Assembly: GCF_037102585.1 (NCBI RefSeq)
Contig: NW_027043821.1
Span: forward strand, 62,001-126,000
Source of the DNA: Saccharomycopsis crataegensis
Lineage: Eukaryota; Ascomycota; Saccharomycetes; Ascoideales; Saccharomycopsidaceae
DNA length: 64,000 bases
Direction: 5' to 3'
Positions 50,874 to 61,087 of this stretch are shown in pieces. A program made the position numbers and the translations under genes. The notes under the pieces were generated by a model. That model was not told the DNA's origin. It was given only the letters and a program-made list of their open reading frames with translations, and did not search any database. The stretch's first letter is position 1; every line of letters begins with the position of its first letter.

Positions 50874-53663
50874 TTATACATTAAGCTCTTTCAACATATC
50901 GACAAGCTTCTTTGAATTGAACATCCTTTTATCAAACAGCGCTGAGCTTGGCAAGACACGAAGTAAATTATAGATGTTATCACTAACAAATGGTTTGGAA
51001 TCATTGGCGACAAAGTTGTTTCCGAAAAAATTATCACCAGCTTTATTGGTGTTAGCGGCTTTTGGTTCTTCTTTAACTGGGAAAGAGGGTGCGGCATAAG
51101 ATGGTACATAATCATCTTCATTAACCGCGGCCACTGAGTTATTATTGGTAGTTTCGCGAGGTCTTTTCAAAGAAACGTTTTCAGTAGATGCCTTGACCTG
51201 CTTCACAATCTTAGCGACTTTCAAAGCTTGGCTTCTAGATTTGAACCCATAGTTTGCCATGTCAAAATCTTCAAGTCCATCATCGTTTGTATCATCTTCA
51301 AGATCAGACGAAGAGTCATAACTTTCGATGAGATGTTCTTCTTTTAATTTTTTGCTGACCACTTTAAATTCACCATCCGATAAATAAGATTTGTAGTTGT
51401 TTTCATTTTTTGGTAAGTCTTTATAAACAACATTATTTATATTCTGTGAATAATCAGTCCATGATTTGAATAAAACATTGGAGTCAATATCCACCTCAAA
51501 CTCCCTGAGCAAATTCAATCCGTCGTATTCTCTGTAAATTTGACTGAAAATGCTAAGCTCAGCTTGTTCAGGGAAAATTTCCTTGTAACGATGTTGAAGG
51601 TTTTGGATTGCAAGAATATTCCCATTATACAATTCATAACGTAGCAATAACTTGAAAAGTTTCTGAAGAGTTCTGGTCCGCTGATGTTTGACATGAGGAT
51701 CCTCAGTAGGAGTATTAACAGTATTAGAGTACTGGTAAATTAAGTTTTCTGGTGGCTTGATAGTCAAGTTCTTCACGCAAACTTCAAAGAAAGACTTAAT
51801 ATTAGTGTAATCATTCACCAAAATCAAAAACTTGAAATATTCAACCAAGAATGGAAAATTCTTATGATCTTCTAATTTCAAATTCTTCATACCAGTATCA
51901 AAGATCTTCAAAGCAATCTTAATTCCGCTCTGAGAGTTAGAGGAAGTATTGTACTCGAACATCGCTTCTTCAAAATAAATGTGCCAGGTCAAGTTCTTAA
52001 ATCTTTTTCTGGCATCTTTGAAGACAGTTCTCGACACAGATTTTTTGATTGCTCTTTTAGTGAATTTGATGTAATTGATGTACACCGTGGTGATCAATCT
52101 TTCAAGCTTCAATTTATTAGTCTTGATATTCTTCAAGAAATTCTCGTTCTGCGCTTGAACTTCAGGAATGGTATAGTTTTTTGGGTCTTTAAGAGTCTGT
52201 CTTGCTTCAACAATTTCTTCAGTTTCCTCGATTTGCTGATTATCATCATCACTTTCCCCATCACTGTCATCTTCGTGGGCGGCAGTATGTTTAGCCTTTA
52301 ATCTTTCCAATCTGCTTTCTAGCTCACTGCGCAATGGTTTTTCAAGATCCTTCTTAACGTAGTCCTCGTCAGTTGATAATTGATCATATTGATCGACCAA
52401 TTTATCTATTAGAGAATCAAAAACCGCAGTGATGTTTGAATGGTCATTCTTTAATTCGTAAAGTTCAGCCAATAAGTAAGTGAGAACCGGTGACATTGGG
52501 CAGGATAGCAAACCTTCAGTCAAAATACTGATACCAGTATCCAAATTTTCTGTTTTATAATTACCAAAAGAATTAATATCATTACCATTAAATTTACTAT
52601 CAATAGAGCTGGTACTAATGCTAAGAGGTTTCAAAACTGGTGGAGTATCGACAATTTCTGAAAGTTTGAACTGAGCAAATTCAAACCAAATTTCGGGATA
52701 AAATGGGTATTTTTCCAAGGTTTTCACAAATGCAAATTCAATTCTTTTGTTCAATAATCTTCTGTTAGATAATCTTAGTTTGTTTTGTTTTTCCAAATTA
52801 ATCCATGTCTTATGTGATTGAATCGACATTTTGGCAGGGGTCTTGGAGAAAGAATTCAACATTCTTGTTAAGCCAGTAAATTCTTTGTACCATGTTCTTG
52901 CAAGCATATATTGCGGACTTGTATCTGAGATATATTTTCTTGCATTCGATGGATTGACTTCATTTTCAAATGTGGTGTACATTGTCCAAAGATCTTCAAT
53001 TTTATGGGATGGAATAATCACAGATTGCTTCAATGTTTTTCTTTTCAATTCAGTCTTTTGTTGTTCCTCCCACTTAGAAATAGGATTCCATTCGTTAATG
53101 AACTTAATATAATCTTCCCAAATGCTTCCAGCATTTAAATCTATCCCAATATTCCGAAGAGCAATATCAAAACTTTGGTTCACCGTTTGTCTTGCCTCTT
53201 GACCGCCAGTGATGATATCATTCTGTTTTCTCACATAATTAATATACGATTTCCAAAGCTCCAAGTTACGACATTTTGTTAAACTTCTTTCGTATAAGCT
53301 CTCTGCATTACTATTTTCGTTCTTTGATAGTTCAAAATCAATGTATTTAAGATATATATCACCATTATTTGGAAACACCTTCAAGAACCTCTCATAGAGT
53401 TTCCGAGGCTCGTTGGGGCTGAATTTGCCATGCTTGTTTTGAGTTTTTGTAATGAGTTCTTTCCATGACGTAATATCTCTTTCATTGAGCTGAAGGGCAT
53501 AGTCAAGTTTTCCGAAAGTATCCAAATTCTTCAATTTCTGCCTCTTTATAAATGTTGGAACTTTTGGTTCCTTTGATGGGGAATCTTTTGGCTTTACCTC
53601 CGCAGCAGGTGTCGCCGAGGGGCTCAAGGATGCATTTCCAGCAGCAGGGGCCTGTTCTGTCAT
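50874..53663 (-). CDS. RNA14: Rna14, cleavage factor IA subunit (CstF-77)
   Basis: HAT-repeat scaffold of cleavage factor IA, needed for mRNA 3'-end cleavage and polyadenylation, partner of Rna15 and Pcf11. The N-terminal leader (Pro/Ala-rich) is followed by HAT repeats from about residue 45, e.g. RDITSWKELITKTQN, EPRKLYERFLKVFPNNGDIY and LYERSLTKCRNLELWKSYIN. An acidic insert (about 470-490) separates the two HAT halves. The C-terminal monkeytail region that binds Rna15 is seen near 890-929 (IYNLLRVLPSSALFD). Length is 929 aa, against 677 in S. cerevisiae. An E-box (ATCACGTG) lies 129 bp upstream. Confidence 0.93.
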   Translation of the reverse strand: MTEQAPAAGNASLSPSATPAAEVKPKDSPSKEPKVPTFIKRQKLKNLDTFGKLDYALQLNERDITSWKELITKTQNKHGKFSPNEPRKLYERFLKVFPNNGDIYLKYIDFELSKNENSNAESLYERSLTKCRNLELWKSYINYVRKQNDIITGGQEARQTVNQSFDIALRNIGIDLNAGSIWEDYIKFINEWNPISKWEEQQKTELKRKTLKQSVIIPSHKIEDLWTMYTTFENEVNPSNARKYISDTSPQYMLARTWYKEFTGLTRMLNSFSKTPAKMSIQSHKTWINLEKQNKLRLSNRRLLNKRIEFAFVKTLEKYPFYPEIWFEFAQFKLSEIVDTPPVLKPLSISTSSIDSKFNGNDINSFGNYKTENLDTGISILTEGLLSCPMSPVLTYLLAELYELKNDHSNITAVFDSLIDKLVDQYDQLSTDEDYVKKDLEKPLRSELESRLERLKAKHTAAHEDDSDGESDDDNQQIEETEEIVEARQTLKDPKNYTIPEVQAQNENFLKNIKTNKLKLERLITTVYINYIKFTKRAIKKSVSRTVFKDARKRFKNLTWHIYFEEAMFEYNTSSNSQSGIKIALKIFDTGMKNLKLEDHKNFPFLVEYFKFLILVNDYTNIKSFFEVCVKNLTIKPPENLIYQYSNTVNTPTEDPHVKHQRTRTLQKLFKLLLRYELYNGNILAIQNLQHRYKEIFPEQAELSIFSQIYREYDGLNLLREFEVDIDSNVLFKSWTDYSQNINNVVYKDLPKNENNYKSYLSDGEFKVVSKKLKEEHLIESYDSSSDLEDDTNDDGLEDFDMANYGFKSRSQALKVAKIVKQVKASTENVSLKRPRETTNNNSVAAVNEDDYVPSYAAPSFPVKEEPKAANTNKAGDNFFGNNFVANDSKPFVSDNIYNLLRVLPSSALFDKRMFNSKKLVDMLKELNV

Positions 53664-53970
53664 TTTCTGACAACTAAACTGATATCGATTAGATGGATTG
53701 CAATATATTTGGGATTCGGAAAGCGTTTGTGGATTTAGACCTCTTGTGTTTGTTTTCTATCTCAATTTTTTTCAGGTTGTTATTCCGGTCCCATCACGTG
53801 CGCGTTACAGTCTATTGGGGGCCACCGTATAACCGGAATTTACAAAGCCATACAAGTGAATAATTACTATTCCTTTTATTTTATATCAATACGTGCAGAA
53901 AGAAAGAAAGTGAAAACAGAAAAGGGTCCATGTATAAGCCACATAAAAACAATTAAATTGACACCAACCC
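53664..53970. promoter_or_regulatory. Upstream region of RNA14
   Basis: Spacer between RNA14 and PRE8, both minus, with ATCACGTG at 53792-53799. No gene is seen. Confidence 0.5.
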
Positions 53971-54951
53971 TTATAATTCGCTTAATCTATCATCAATTTC
54001 TTGGGGAGTTAATCTCTTGAATCTTGGGCCTGTAGCACCTTCCAATCCTTGGAATCCCATCTTAGCATTGTCTGGTTCCCCAATAACCACAATTTCAATA
54101 GTTTTACCGTTCATTTCACCCTCAATGGTCTCCTTTAATGTCAAAAGTGCGATATGTATAGCATCTTCTAACTCCAATTCTTCATTATATCTCTTTTCTA
54201 AGAAAGTCTTAGCACTACTCGAGTTTTTACCAATAGCAGTGGCTTTCCAAGGGTAGAACGAACCACTAGGATCAACTTGATATAGACTGAAGCCGGAGGC
54301 ATTTGGGTCACCCTCGTTCTTCTTTTTGGATAAAGTAGCATCATCGTAACCACCAACGAGTAATGAAACACCAAAAGGTCTGACACCACCAGATTGCGTG
54401 GCTTCTTGTATGGTTTTAGCAATATCAGAAGTAAGGATCTTTACTGGTGGGTTTTCATTGTAAACTCTTTTATAATTTGTGTGGGCTAGCTTTCTGGATT
54501 TATCAACAAGAACACGGAAATCTGGGTTCATACCGGCATATGTCACCCCAATGTCACCGGTTAAAAGTTCAATCTTGTTGAAAGAATCTGACTTGACCAA
54601 AGTATTGTGAACGGTCTTTTCAGTGGCAAGAACAATACCATTTGTGGCCTTGATACCTAATGAGGTAACACCTTGTTTAACGGCATTCAAAGCATACTCA
54701 ATTTGCACAAGCTTACCACTTGAATAGATGTTAGTAAAGGGGTTTTCATCCGATTAATGATGGAAAGTTCACAATCGTCGCTGATTAGAAGACGCAAGGT
54801 AGACAAACTTCCACTCGCACTTCACGAAACAGAAAACAGTGAATTGAAACGTAGAACATGAAAAGTAAACAAATGACAGATAGTATAATTTCAACTAGCA
54901 ACATACCTTGGAGAGAAAGTGGTCAAGGAGAAAGAATAACGGTCAGCCATA
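53971..54951 (-). CDS. PRE8: 20S proteasome alpha-2 subunit, one intron
   Basis: Alpha-ring subunit 2 of the 20S proteasome. Exon 1 is 54951-54908 (44 nt, MADRYSFSLTTFSP), the intron 54907-54719 (GTATGT...AAG, perfect TACTAAC on the minus strand at 54730-54736) and exon 2 54718-53971. The join reads ...TFSP-SGKLVQIEYALNAV, the proteasome alpha signature. Downstream blocks KQGVTSLGIKATNGIVLATE, QEATQSGGVRPFGVSLLVGG and YNEELELEDAIHIALLTLKE match Pre8. Length is 263 aa, against 250, with a small Lys/Asn insert (KKKNEGDPNA). A reverse-strand GGTGGCGTA at 55141-55149 resembles the proteasome PACE element, which is GGTGGCAAA in S. cerevisiae; this is weak. Confidence 0.97.
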
Positions 54952-56288
54952 GTATATATCGTTTATTATGATCTGAGAATGACTCGACGGTGAATAGGAC
55001 AATTGACACTACACGGCAAGAGACAAGACAATTTGAAATTCTGAAGACAAAACCAATAAACCAGCCAGTGTAACACTCTCTTCAAAACAAATAAATTTGT
55101 CAATTAATAGTAGTTGATGGTAAAATGTCTCTGTCTCTCTTACGCCACCGACCAAATTTCAATTTTTTTCCCCCAAACATTCACCCATGGTCACGGGACC
55201 AGCCTGACATGCTCAACTCTTCTACATTTAGATAACCTGAAGTATTTCAATGAAATATTAACACCAATGAGAGTTGTTGTTGTTATTTTTCGATATATTA
55301 CTCAAATTTATCAATATGCACTCAAATATAAGATATTTTTTGACAACCATCCCCTCTCAGCTAAACATTGGCAGCTTATATATCTATCACCAACGCTTAG
55401 TGTCGTTGAAGTTATTACCATCAAAGAAATCAAAGCCTCAACAGCACTTTTATAGAGAGATATCATGTATATTTCTAAGGTTTTGTTGGCCATATGAGCC
55501 TTTAAACTTCCATGAAGTGTCAATCTGTTCATATCAAGTATTGTGTCATCGAATCTCTGCTCAAGAGTTTACGATAACAAGGCTTGAAATGCAAAGCAGC
55601 AACGGTTCCTTCAATAACTTTTCGAAAATACTTATCTTTAAATGTAACGTTTTATCTTTCTTTCAAAGCGAGAAAGGCTTCTTGTTGATGATCAGCTACA
55701 AACATTTGATATACTCATTGGGTTATACCTGGTGAAATTAGTTCTCCCAGTACACGACACAGAGTGCTAAAAACGACAAAAAGGAAGGTTCCGAGACAAA
55801 GCAACAACTGGTATAAGTGAATGAAAAAGTAAAAAAATATACTAAGGCTTTGAAGAGCTAACTCAGAAAAATAAGCATAGCGAAATTCAATGAAATCTAA
55901 GAACAAAAGATCACCTTCTTTAGATTACCTTACAATCATTTCGTCTCTTTGCTAAAATGAAACGTGAAGCGACAAGTTACCAGGGGAAAAATTCTTACAG
56001 CCATGATTCTGAAATGATTATTGAACAAATGAATGATATGTTAGAAGATAAAGTTGTGGAAGCTGTCGCAGTACACGCGTGCCAAAAAAAAAAAAGAAAA
56101 AAAAAAAAAAAAAGATAAATAAGGAAAATAAATACATTATGATGATTCATGAGTAATCCGTAGAAAAGAGGAATGAGAATTTCATTATCTAGATCATATC
56201 TCCCAAATTTCATTTATTTCTTAAATCATCAAAAAGAAAAGTAAATAAGCACCCAGAACTCAGCCCATTGAAAAAAAAAAGAATTTAC
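54952..56288. other. Intergenic, PRE8 promoter to ARC40 3' end
   Basis: 1.34 kb without a recognised gene. The left part is the PRE8 promoter. Frames at 55114-55455 and 55274-55735 overlap each other, are Phe/Leu/Ser-rich and show no similarity. A small ORF with a Lys/Arg tail lies at 55957-56118 (listed separately). Long A-runs lie at 56083-56113 and 56271-56280. Confidence 0.45.
55957..56118 (+). other. Small ORF with polybasic tail, status unknown
   Basis: A 53-codon frame from ATG 55957. The first 42 residues have ordinary composition (e.g. SHDSEMIIEQMNDMLEDKVV) and the rest, from an A-rich tract, is Lys/Arg only. It could be a real small protein, a first exon or chance; I know of no homologue. 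Confidence 0.2.
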
Positions 56289-57419
56289 TTAAATTGGGAA
56301 AACAACAACCTTGCCATCAACCCCAGAAGTTGAGATGTGTGACTGATCAAAGAATTTTAAAGTGGTTACTGTGTTTTGATGAACGGTTGGCAAGTCGGAG
56401 GAGCCTTTATTTTGCACTTTACCTTTCAAATCCAATTGTCTAAACATACTCAAGGCATTGGAACCAGTGTTTCCTTCCTCGTCGTCATCTTGTTCTAAAC
56501 TTTTGAAAGTTTTTGGTTTTTGGGAGGTGGCAGTAGTATCAATACTTCGAGCCTCTTCCCAGCTTTCTTCATCACCTTGAAAAATCACTGGGAAACAATT
56601 ATGGCCCGCAGTAATCAATTGGTTATCGCTTATAAATTCAAGTGTCTTGAATGATCCATAGTTAGTTTTACTTGATACAACATTGAATTGCTCCTCACCT
56701 TTTGGGTAGACTATGGTGATTGTAGAATCATTTGACACAAACCCTAAAACATCACCACTAGGGGAGAAAGCGACATCGTGAACCCACCCACCTGGAGAGC
56801 TGATAAATTCTCCGCAGATAGTATTGAATGGTAATTTAGAGCCCCATAATGTTGCTGGTGGTTTTTCGTCGACGCCTTTAACATACCCACTAAGCACGTA
56901 ACATTTATAATCGGCAGTACCACAACTGAGCAAGACGTTATTAGGGTGCCAGGCCACAGAGAGAATTGTTGATTTAAATGGTTTCTTCAAATGCTTAGAA
57001 ATCCACCAATCGTTTTCTGGCTCATGATAACAAACAGAAATTACCTTAGCACCAGAACCGACGGCGAACTTATTCCCCAATGGTGACCATTTGACGCAAG
57101 TGGCTGATCTGTTAATTCTTAAGAGCACCAAGTCTTTCTTGAATGAGCTGAAGCTGGCATCCAATGGTTTCCAAACGATAGCATTACGATCCTGTGAAGC
57201 AGAGGCAATAAGACCTTGGGCAGAAATGTCAATTGCTGTTATAGGTTCGTCATGGCCTGTCAAAACCGTCAATAACTTCTTATTATTATTTGGCAACACT
57301 TCATAAATTTGAATCTCTTTTTCTTGGGTAACAGCTAATCGACTGTTATCTGGCCCAAAGAAAATATGGTCGTTGACCACGGACTTGAATTTGAATACGG
57401 CAGGACTGGAACCCATCAT
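56289..57419 (-). CDS. ARC40: Arp2/3 complex subunit Arc40 (ARPC1)
   Basis: WD40 beta-propeller subunit of the Arp2/3 complex, which nucleates branched actin at endocytic patches. The ATG at 57419 (MMGSS) gives 376 aa, against 384 in yeast; a second ATG follows at once. WD repeats are visible: LTGHDEPITAIDISAQGLIA, SQDRNAIVWKPL, CVKWSPLGNKFAVGSGAKVI and SVAWHPNNVLLSCGTADYKC. The ARPC1 block WWISKHLKKPFKSTILSVAW is characteristic, as is the late acidic insert (about 305-325) before the last repeat. GTCACGTG lies 107 bp upstream. Confidence 0.95.
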   Translation of the reverse strand: MMGSSPAVFKFKSVVNDHIFFGPDNSRLAVTQEKEIQIYEVLPNNNKKLLTVLTGHDEPITAIDISAQGLIASASQDRNAIVWKPLDASFSSFKKDLVLLRINRSATCVKWSPLGNKFAVGSGAKVISVCYHEPENDWWISKHLKKPFKSTILSVAWHPNNVLLSCGTADYKCYVLSGYVKGVDEKPPATLWGSKLPFNTICGEFISSPGGWVHDVAFSPSGDVLGFVSNDSTITIVYPKGEEQFNVVSSKTNYGSFKTLEFISDNQLITAGHNCFPVIFQGDEESWEEARSIDTTATSQKPKTFKSLEQDDDEEGNTGSNALSMFRQLDLKGKVQNKGSSDLPTVHQNTVTTLKFFDQSHISTSGVDGKVVVFPI

Positions 57420-58041
57420 CTTTTTTATGAACAATTAGCTGAATCAGTTTATTTACAATTCGATTCAGTGATTGCCAGCTAATTTGCCATTTTTTTAGCC
57501 CCTATAATTTGCCTTGGTAGAAATTGTCACGTGGATAACTTGATATAGTGTAACCTCCGAAAAGCTCTTAAATCTAGATTTAAAGAACTAAAAAGGTGAA
57601 TAAATACAACATCAAATGCTTCAAATTAAAAAAACTATATAACTGACATATGCACGACCCAAACAACTTACGATTCATATTCTAGTAGGTTTTTATGATG
57701 GTTACGAATACCCATTCCTTTCGAAGCACCGAATGGGCTATACTAAATTAAAATGATATGTTGAACCGTATAAATTTCTATCGTGAATATAAAAGAAACT
57801 TTTTTTTTTTTTAATAAAATAAAAGAAGATAGAAGCAAGTAAGAGAAGAAAATAAATAAAAGTCTGGGAAAAAGACAATTTCTAGGAATTCAAAACAAAA
57901 AGCATCCTAAACGAAAATATCTAAGAGAGAGGAAAAGGAAAGCATAGAAAGAAATATCATTAAATTTAGAGATTTAATACTCTAATTGATCTTGTTATGA
58001 AGATGGTCATGACAAAAAAAAAAAAAGAACCATAATCTAAA
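57420..58041. other. Intergenic, NPC2/ARC40
   Basis: ARC40 promoter (GTCACGTG at 57526-57533) and A/T-rich 3' flank of the NPC2-type gene, with A/T runs at 57802-57812 and 58013-58025. No gene is seen. Confidence 0.5.
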
Positions 58042-58644
58042 TTAGGCACCGATGATAATTCTCTTGAAGAACTTAAGGTAGTCAGTGACTGCATAACTGT
58101 CAGTTGAGAAAGTCACAGTAGCAGTTAAGCAAGTGATATATTCGTCCTCAGCGGTGAAAGCCCTGGCGTAGACTGTGTAAGTTCCTGGTGGAACTTCATC
58201 TGGGATCTCCACGGTTTTGGCTAAACTTTGAGCACCAGCAGCAACAGGACAAGTTAAGTCGACATTTTGAATTTCTTCACAAAGATCAAAAGTCTTTTCA
58301 AGCAATTTAATATAACCATAACGGACGTTCACAACAACATAGGCGCCTTCTTCAATGGATTGCTTAAGGGATCCAGAGGCAGCAAAGGACAAATTGGCAC
58401 CCTTTTGTGGAGGATTTGGGTCAATGGTGACTTTGTCAACAGTAAGAAGCTTTGGCTCATACACGTCACAAATAGAGACTGGGGATCCACCAGGAATAGG
58501 CTTTTCTCCAGGATAGGAGACAGAAGTGAATTGATTGGAACTGGTAAGTTCTTCGGCGGATTCCACATCGAAGTTGAGGGTCAATGGGAAGGCAAAAGCC
58601 GACGAGACCATCGAAGCAGCAGAAAAGAGTTTTATTAATTGCAT
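58042..58644 (-). CDS. NPC2: NPC2/ML-domain lipid transfer protein
   Basis: Small secreted or vacuolar protein of the MD-2-related lipid-recognition family. Yeast Npc2 hands sterol to Ncr1 in the vacuole. A signal peptide is clear (MQLIKLFSAASMVSSAFAFP). The ML fold follows, with CDVYEPKLLTVDKVTIDPNP, SFAASGSLKQSIEEGAYVVV and the Cys pair in DLCEEIQNVDLTCPVAAG. It closes with VPPGTYTVYARAFTAED and ITCLTATVTF. Length is 200 aa, against 173 in S. cerevisiae. The ML proteins include the fungal phosphatidylglycerol/phosphatidylinositol transfer protein, the usual database name for this sequence. Confidence 0.92.
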   Translation of the reverse strand: MQLIKLFSAASMVSSAFAFPLTLNFDVESAEELTSSNQFTSVSYPGEKPIPGGSPVSICDVYEPKLLTVDKVTIDPNPPQKGANLSFAASGSLKQSIEEGAYVVVNVRYGYIKLLEKTFDLCEEIQNVDLTCPVAAGAQSLAKTVEIPDEVPPGTYTVYARAFTAEDEYITCLTATVTFSTDSYAVTDYLKFFKRIIIGA

Positions 58645-59154
58645 TTTGATTGAGTGTAGTGTGAGGGAGTCTTTTTTTTTTTTACTTATACTAACAAGAT
58701 AGGTTGTTTAATATTACAAAAAAAAAGATAAGGAAAAAGATGGACGATAAGGGGTTTTATAAGTTTTCTCAGCTAAGGGGCCCAAGGTCATCGGGTTGTG
58801 CAGCCCGGAGGCCCGACACACACTTGTGAAGGTAAACATGGCCACCCAAACAGTAACAGCACAATTTGTTTATATGACAGGAGTTACAAAAAAAAAATAA
58901 CCACAACAGTTATTTGATAGAATACAGTTATATTCAAATTGAGACACATTATACATAGAGGTCCAAGAAAATATAAAATATAGATACAATCTTGGGATAG
59001 AGAAGGGGGATTAAATGAAGAAAAACGCAAAGCGTAATGAAAAATAAAACACAGTAAAACCAATTAAAGAAAAATTTTAGAAAGATAAAAACGACAAACA
59101 ATGGCCAGAGACTCAATCACAAGAAGCATTTTGATAGCATAAGCCACAATAAAA
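58645..59154. other. Intergenic upstream of NPC2
   Basis: Minus-strand promoter of NPC2 and 3' flank of the Cys-module gene, with T tract 58672-58682 and a small GC-rich patch (58778-58820). No gene is seen. Confidence 0.5.
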
Positions 59155-60244
59155 TCATTCCTTCTTTGGCTTCATATCTTCAGCTTCAGGATTCAAAAAC
59201 AAGTTGTTTTGTTCTTCAGCCTTGCCAACTTCCTCTTTGACATGTTCTTTTCTCGATCCAAGAGCAGCGTTGGCAAAGTTACTGGCAGCCGCAGATTGCA
59301 ATTGTTGCACAAGGTTCTCAGTCAAATAATTATGATTATCTTGTTGTTGCTGGTGCTGGTGTTGGGCATTATGCAACTGTTGCTGGTGTTGTTGAGCTTG
59401 TTGTTGTCGCTGTTGTTGCTGCATTTGAATAAACTGTTGTTGCACTTCTGGTGTAAATTGCGAAAAATTCAAACCCATGGTAGCTGTTGCTGCAGCATCT
59501 GCCACAGCCTGAGCATTGATCTTTTGTTGTTCAGCTTCTGCTTGGGATTGATCACTGTGAGCCGGTCTCTTCTTTCTATTTCTGCAGCGAGAGCAAACTT
59601 TATAACTATTGATATCCTCTGGTAACAATGGCTTCGCACATCGATTACATGCCCCCTGCTTTTCTAATTTTGTTCTTCTCATCTTATCATTATCACGACA
59701 TCTTTGGCAGACCTTGTAGTCACCATTAGAAGAATCGTTAGGGCCAGAACAATGAACACATTTGCCTTGAGCTGCCCGATTGGCTTTTCTTGCCCTAAGA
59801 GCCATTCTGCACCCAGGGCATAAGACAAATTCACTATGTTCGGCTGGAATAGCTTGGCCACAACGTCTACACGCACCATCCTTTCTTTTAGTTTTTGTTT
59901 GCCATCTTCTAGATCTTTCTCTTTGTAGGTCACGGCAATGTGGACATAATTTATAAACTTTTCCTGTGTCAGGGGTAGCAAATGGCTTTTTACATCTTGT
60001 GCAGTCACTAGTGATAATTCTTCCAATGAATTGTGCATCTGGTGTATTTTCATTTTGGTTTATCGAAAGTCTCGCAGCATTATTTATACCAGGAACCACA
60101 TTGACATTAACGCCGCCCAAAGACATGTTAATATTCAAATCAGGATCAAGGGCAAAAGTACGATGAACTGGTTTAGTTCTCGGTAAGAGACGTGGCTGGC
60201 TTTTGCTAACATCATCTTGTGGTTGTTGTTGATGGAGTTGCTGC

Positions 60245-60282
<38 letters not shown>

Positions 60283-60546
60283 TTGCTGCTGTTGATGATG
60301 GTGATGCTGTTGTTGATGTTGGTGCTGTTGTTGTTCCGCGTCTTGAGCGGCAGCAACGGCAGCCTCAGATTGGGCTTCACTGTGCTGCTGGGAAACTGCA
60401 TGACTTTGAAGGACTTCCTCAAGATTTGCCGGGAGGTTTTGAGTAGCTTGGTGTTCATTTTTCATTTGGCCAATGACTTCTGGGTCAATAGTTATTGCAT
60501 TGGCTACCGCGACCGCGCTAGCGGCTTGCTCGTTTTCGTTATTCAT
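59155..60546 (-). CDS. PolyQ protein with four tandem CxxC/CxxC modules (Wor3-like)
   Basis: 463 aa from ATG 60546; the open frame further upstream has no ATG. A Gln/His-rich tract (about 70-108, with about 19 consecutive Gln) precedes the core. Residues 182-321 hold four repeats, each CxxC-x(13-15)-CxxC followed by Arg: 182-204, 226-246, 263-283 and 300-321, with Lys/Arg-rich linkers. Eight CxxC pairs could hold four zinc ions. A second Gln-rich region (about 365-415) follows, and the end is acidic/Lys. The layout resembles the Wor3 DNA-binding family of Candida, described as a regulator of white-opaque switching with CxxC motifs. That link is from memory and not proven. A transcription regulator is the best inference. 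Confidence 0.75.
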
Positions 60547-61086
60547 AAGGAAATTTGGGTGGCCAAAAAGCAACGACTGCGAAATTAAAAAATTTTGCTG
60601 AATTAGGGTGATATGTAGTTCAATAAATAATTGTGCTATGTCAATGAGTTCAGGTCCGCTACCACTACTTTGATTGCCCTTTATTTATGTTTGTAAACAA
60701 CGCGTAAACTGGAAAAATAACAGATTTTTGAGTTAGTTAACCCTGGTCTTTGAAGGTGGTTAGAAGAATTGAAGCGAGAAAAATTGGTTTGCGGCGATGA
60801 TGCTTTTTTTTCTTTGTTTGTTTTTTTTGAGCGATTGGGGAAATGATTGGTGTATGGATGACCGGGTAGTGGCTTTGCATTGTTGTATGTACAATTATGC
60901 AAATATCGTGTGAAGTCTGCCGCTATGCAGGCTTCGACGTTGCAATGTATGTGTAGCGTGACTTTCTGTCGATCGATGATCTTCTTCTTCTCCAAAAATG
61001 CCATTTTTGTGTCAAAAAAAAGTCAGTATGATTAAGAGCAGACCGAAAGAGCCTTACTGGATGCTAGAATCTTCAAGATCCCAGTG
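60547..61086. promoter_or_regulatory. Divergent promoter, Cys-module gene / FAT1
   Basis: Shared upstream region of two divergent genes. The left part is GC-poor. The right part contains a 29-codon uORF that ends over the FAT1 start codon (listed separately). No other gene is seen. Confidence 0.5.
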
Positions 61087-61087
61087 A
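60998..61087 (+). promoter_or_regulatory. uORF whose stop overlaps the FAT1 start (TGATG)
   Basis: An open frame of 29 codons starts at ATG 60998 and has further in-frame ATGs at 61028 and 61061. It ends at TGA 61085-61087, sharing one base with the FAT1 ATG (61087-61089). All three upstream ATGs are in a different frame from FAT1. If they are in the mRNA leader, FAT1 translation would need leaky scanning or termination-reinitiation. Confidence 0.45.

Noticed and set aside
55114-55735. Overlapping 113- and 153-codon frames
   Set aside because: AT-rich chance composition in two frames at once, no motif or similarity, and no conserved start context.
59209-60588. Leu- or Val/Ala-rich plus-strand frames over the polyQ gene
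   Set aside because: They are the complements of CAG/CAA repeats and of the biased Cys-module gene.
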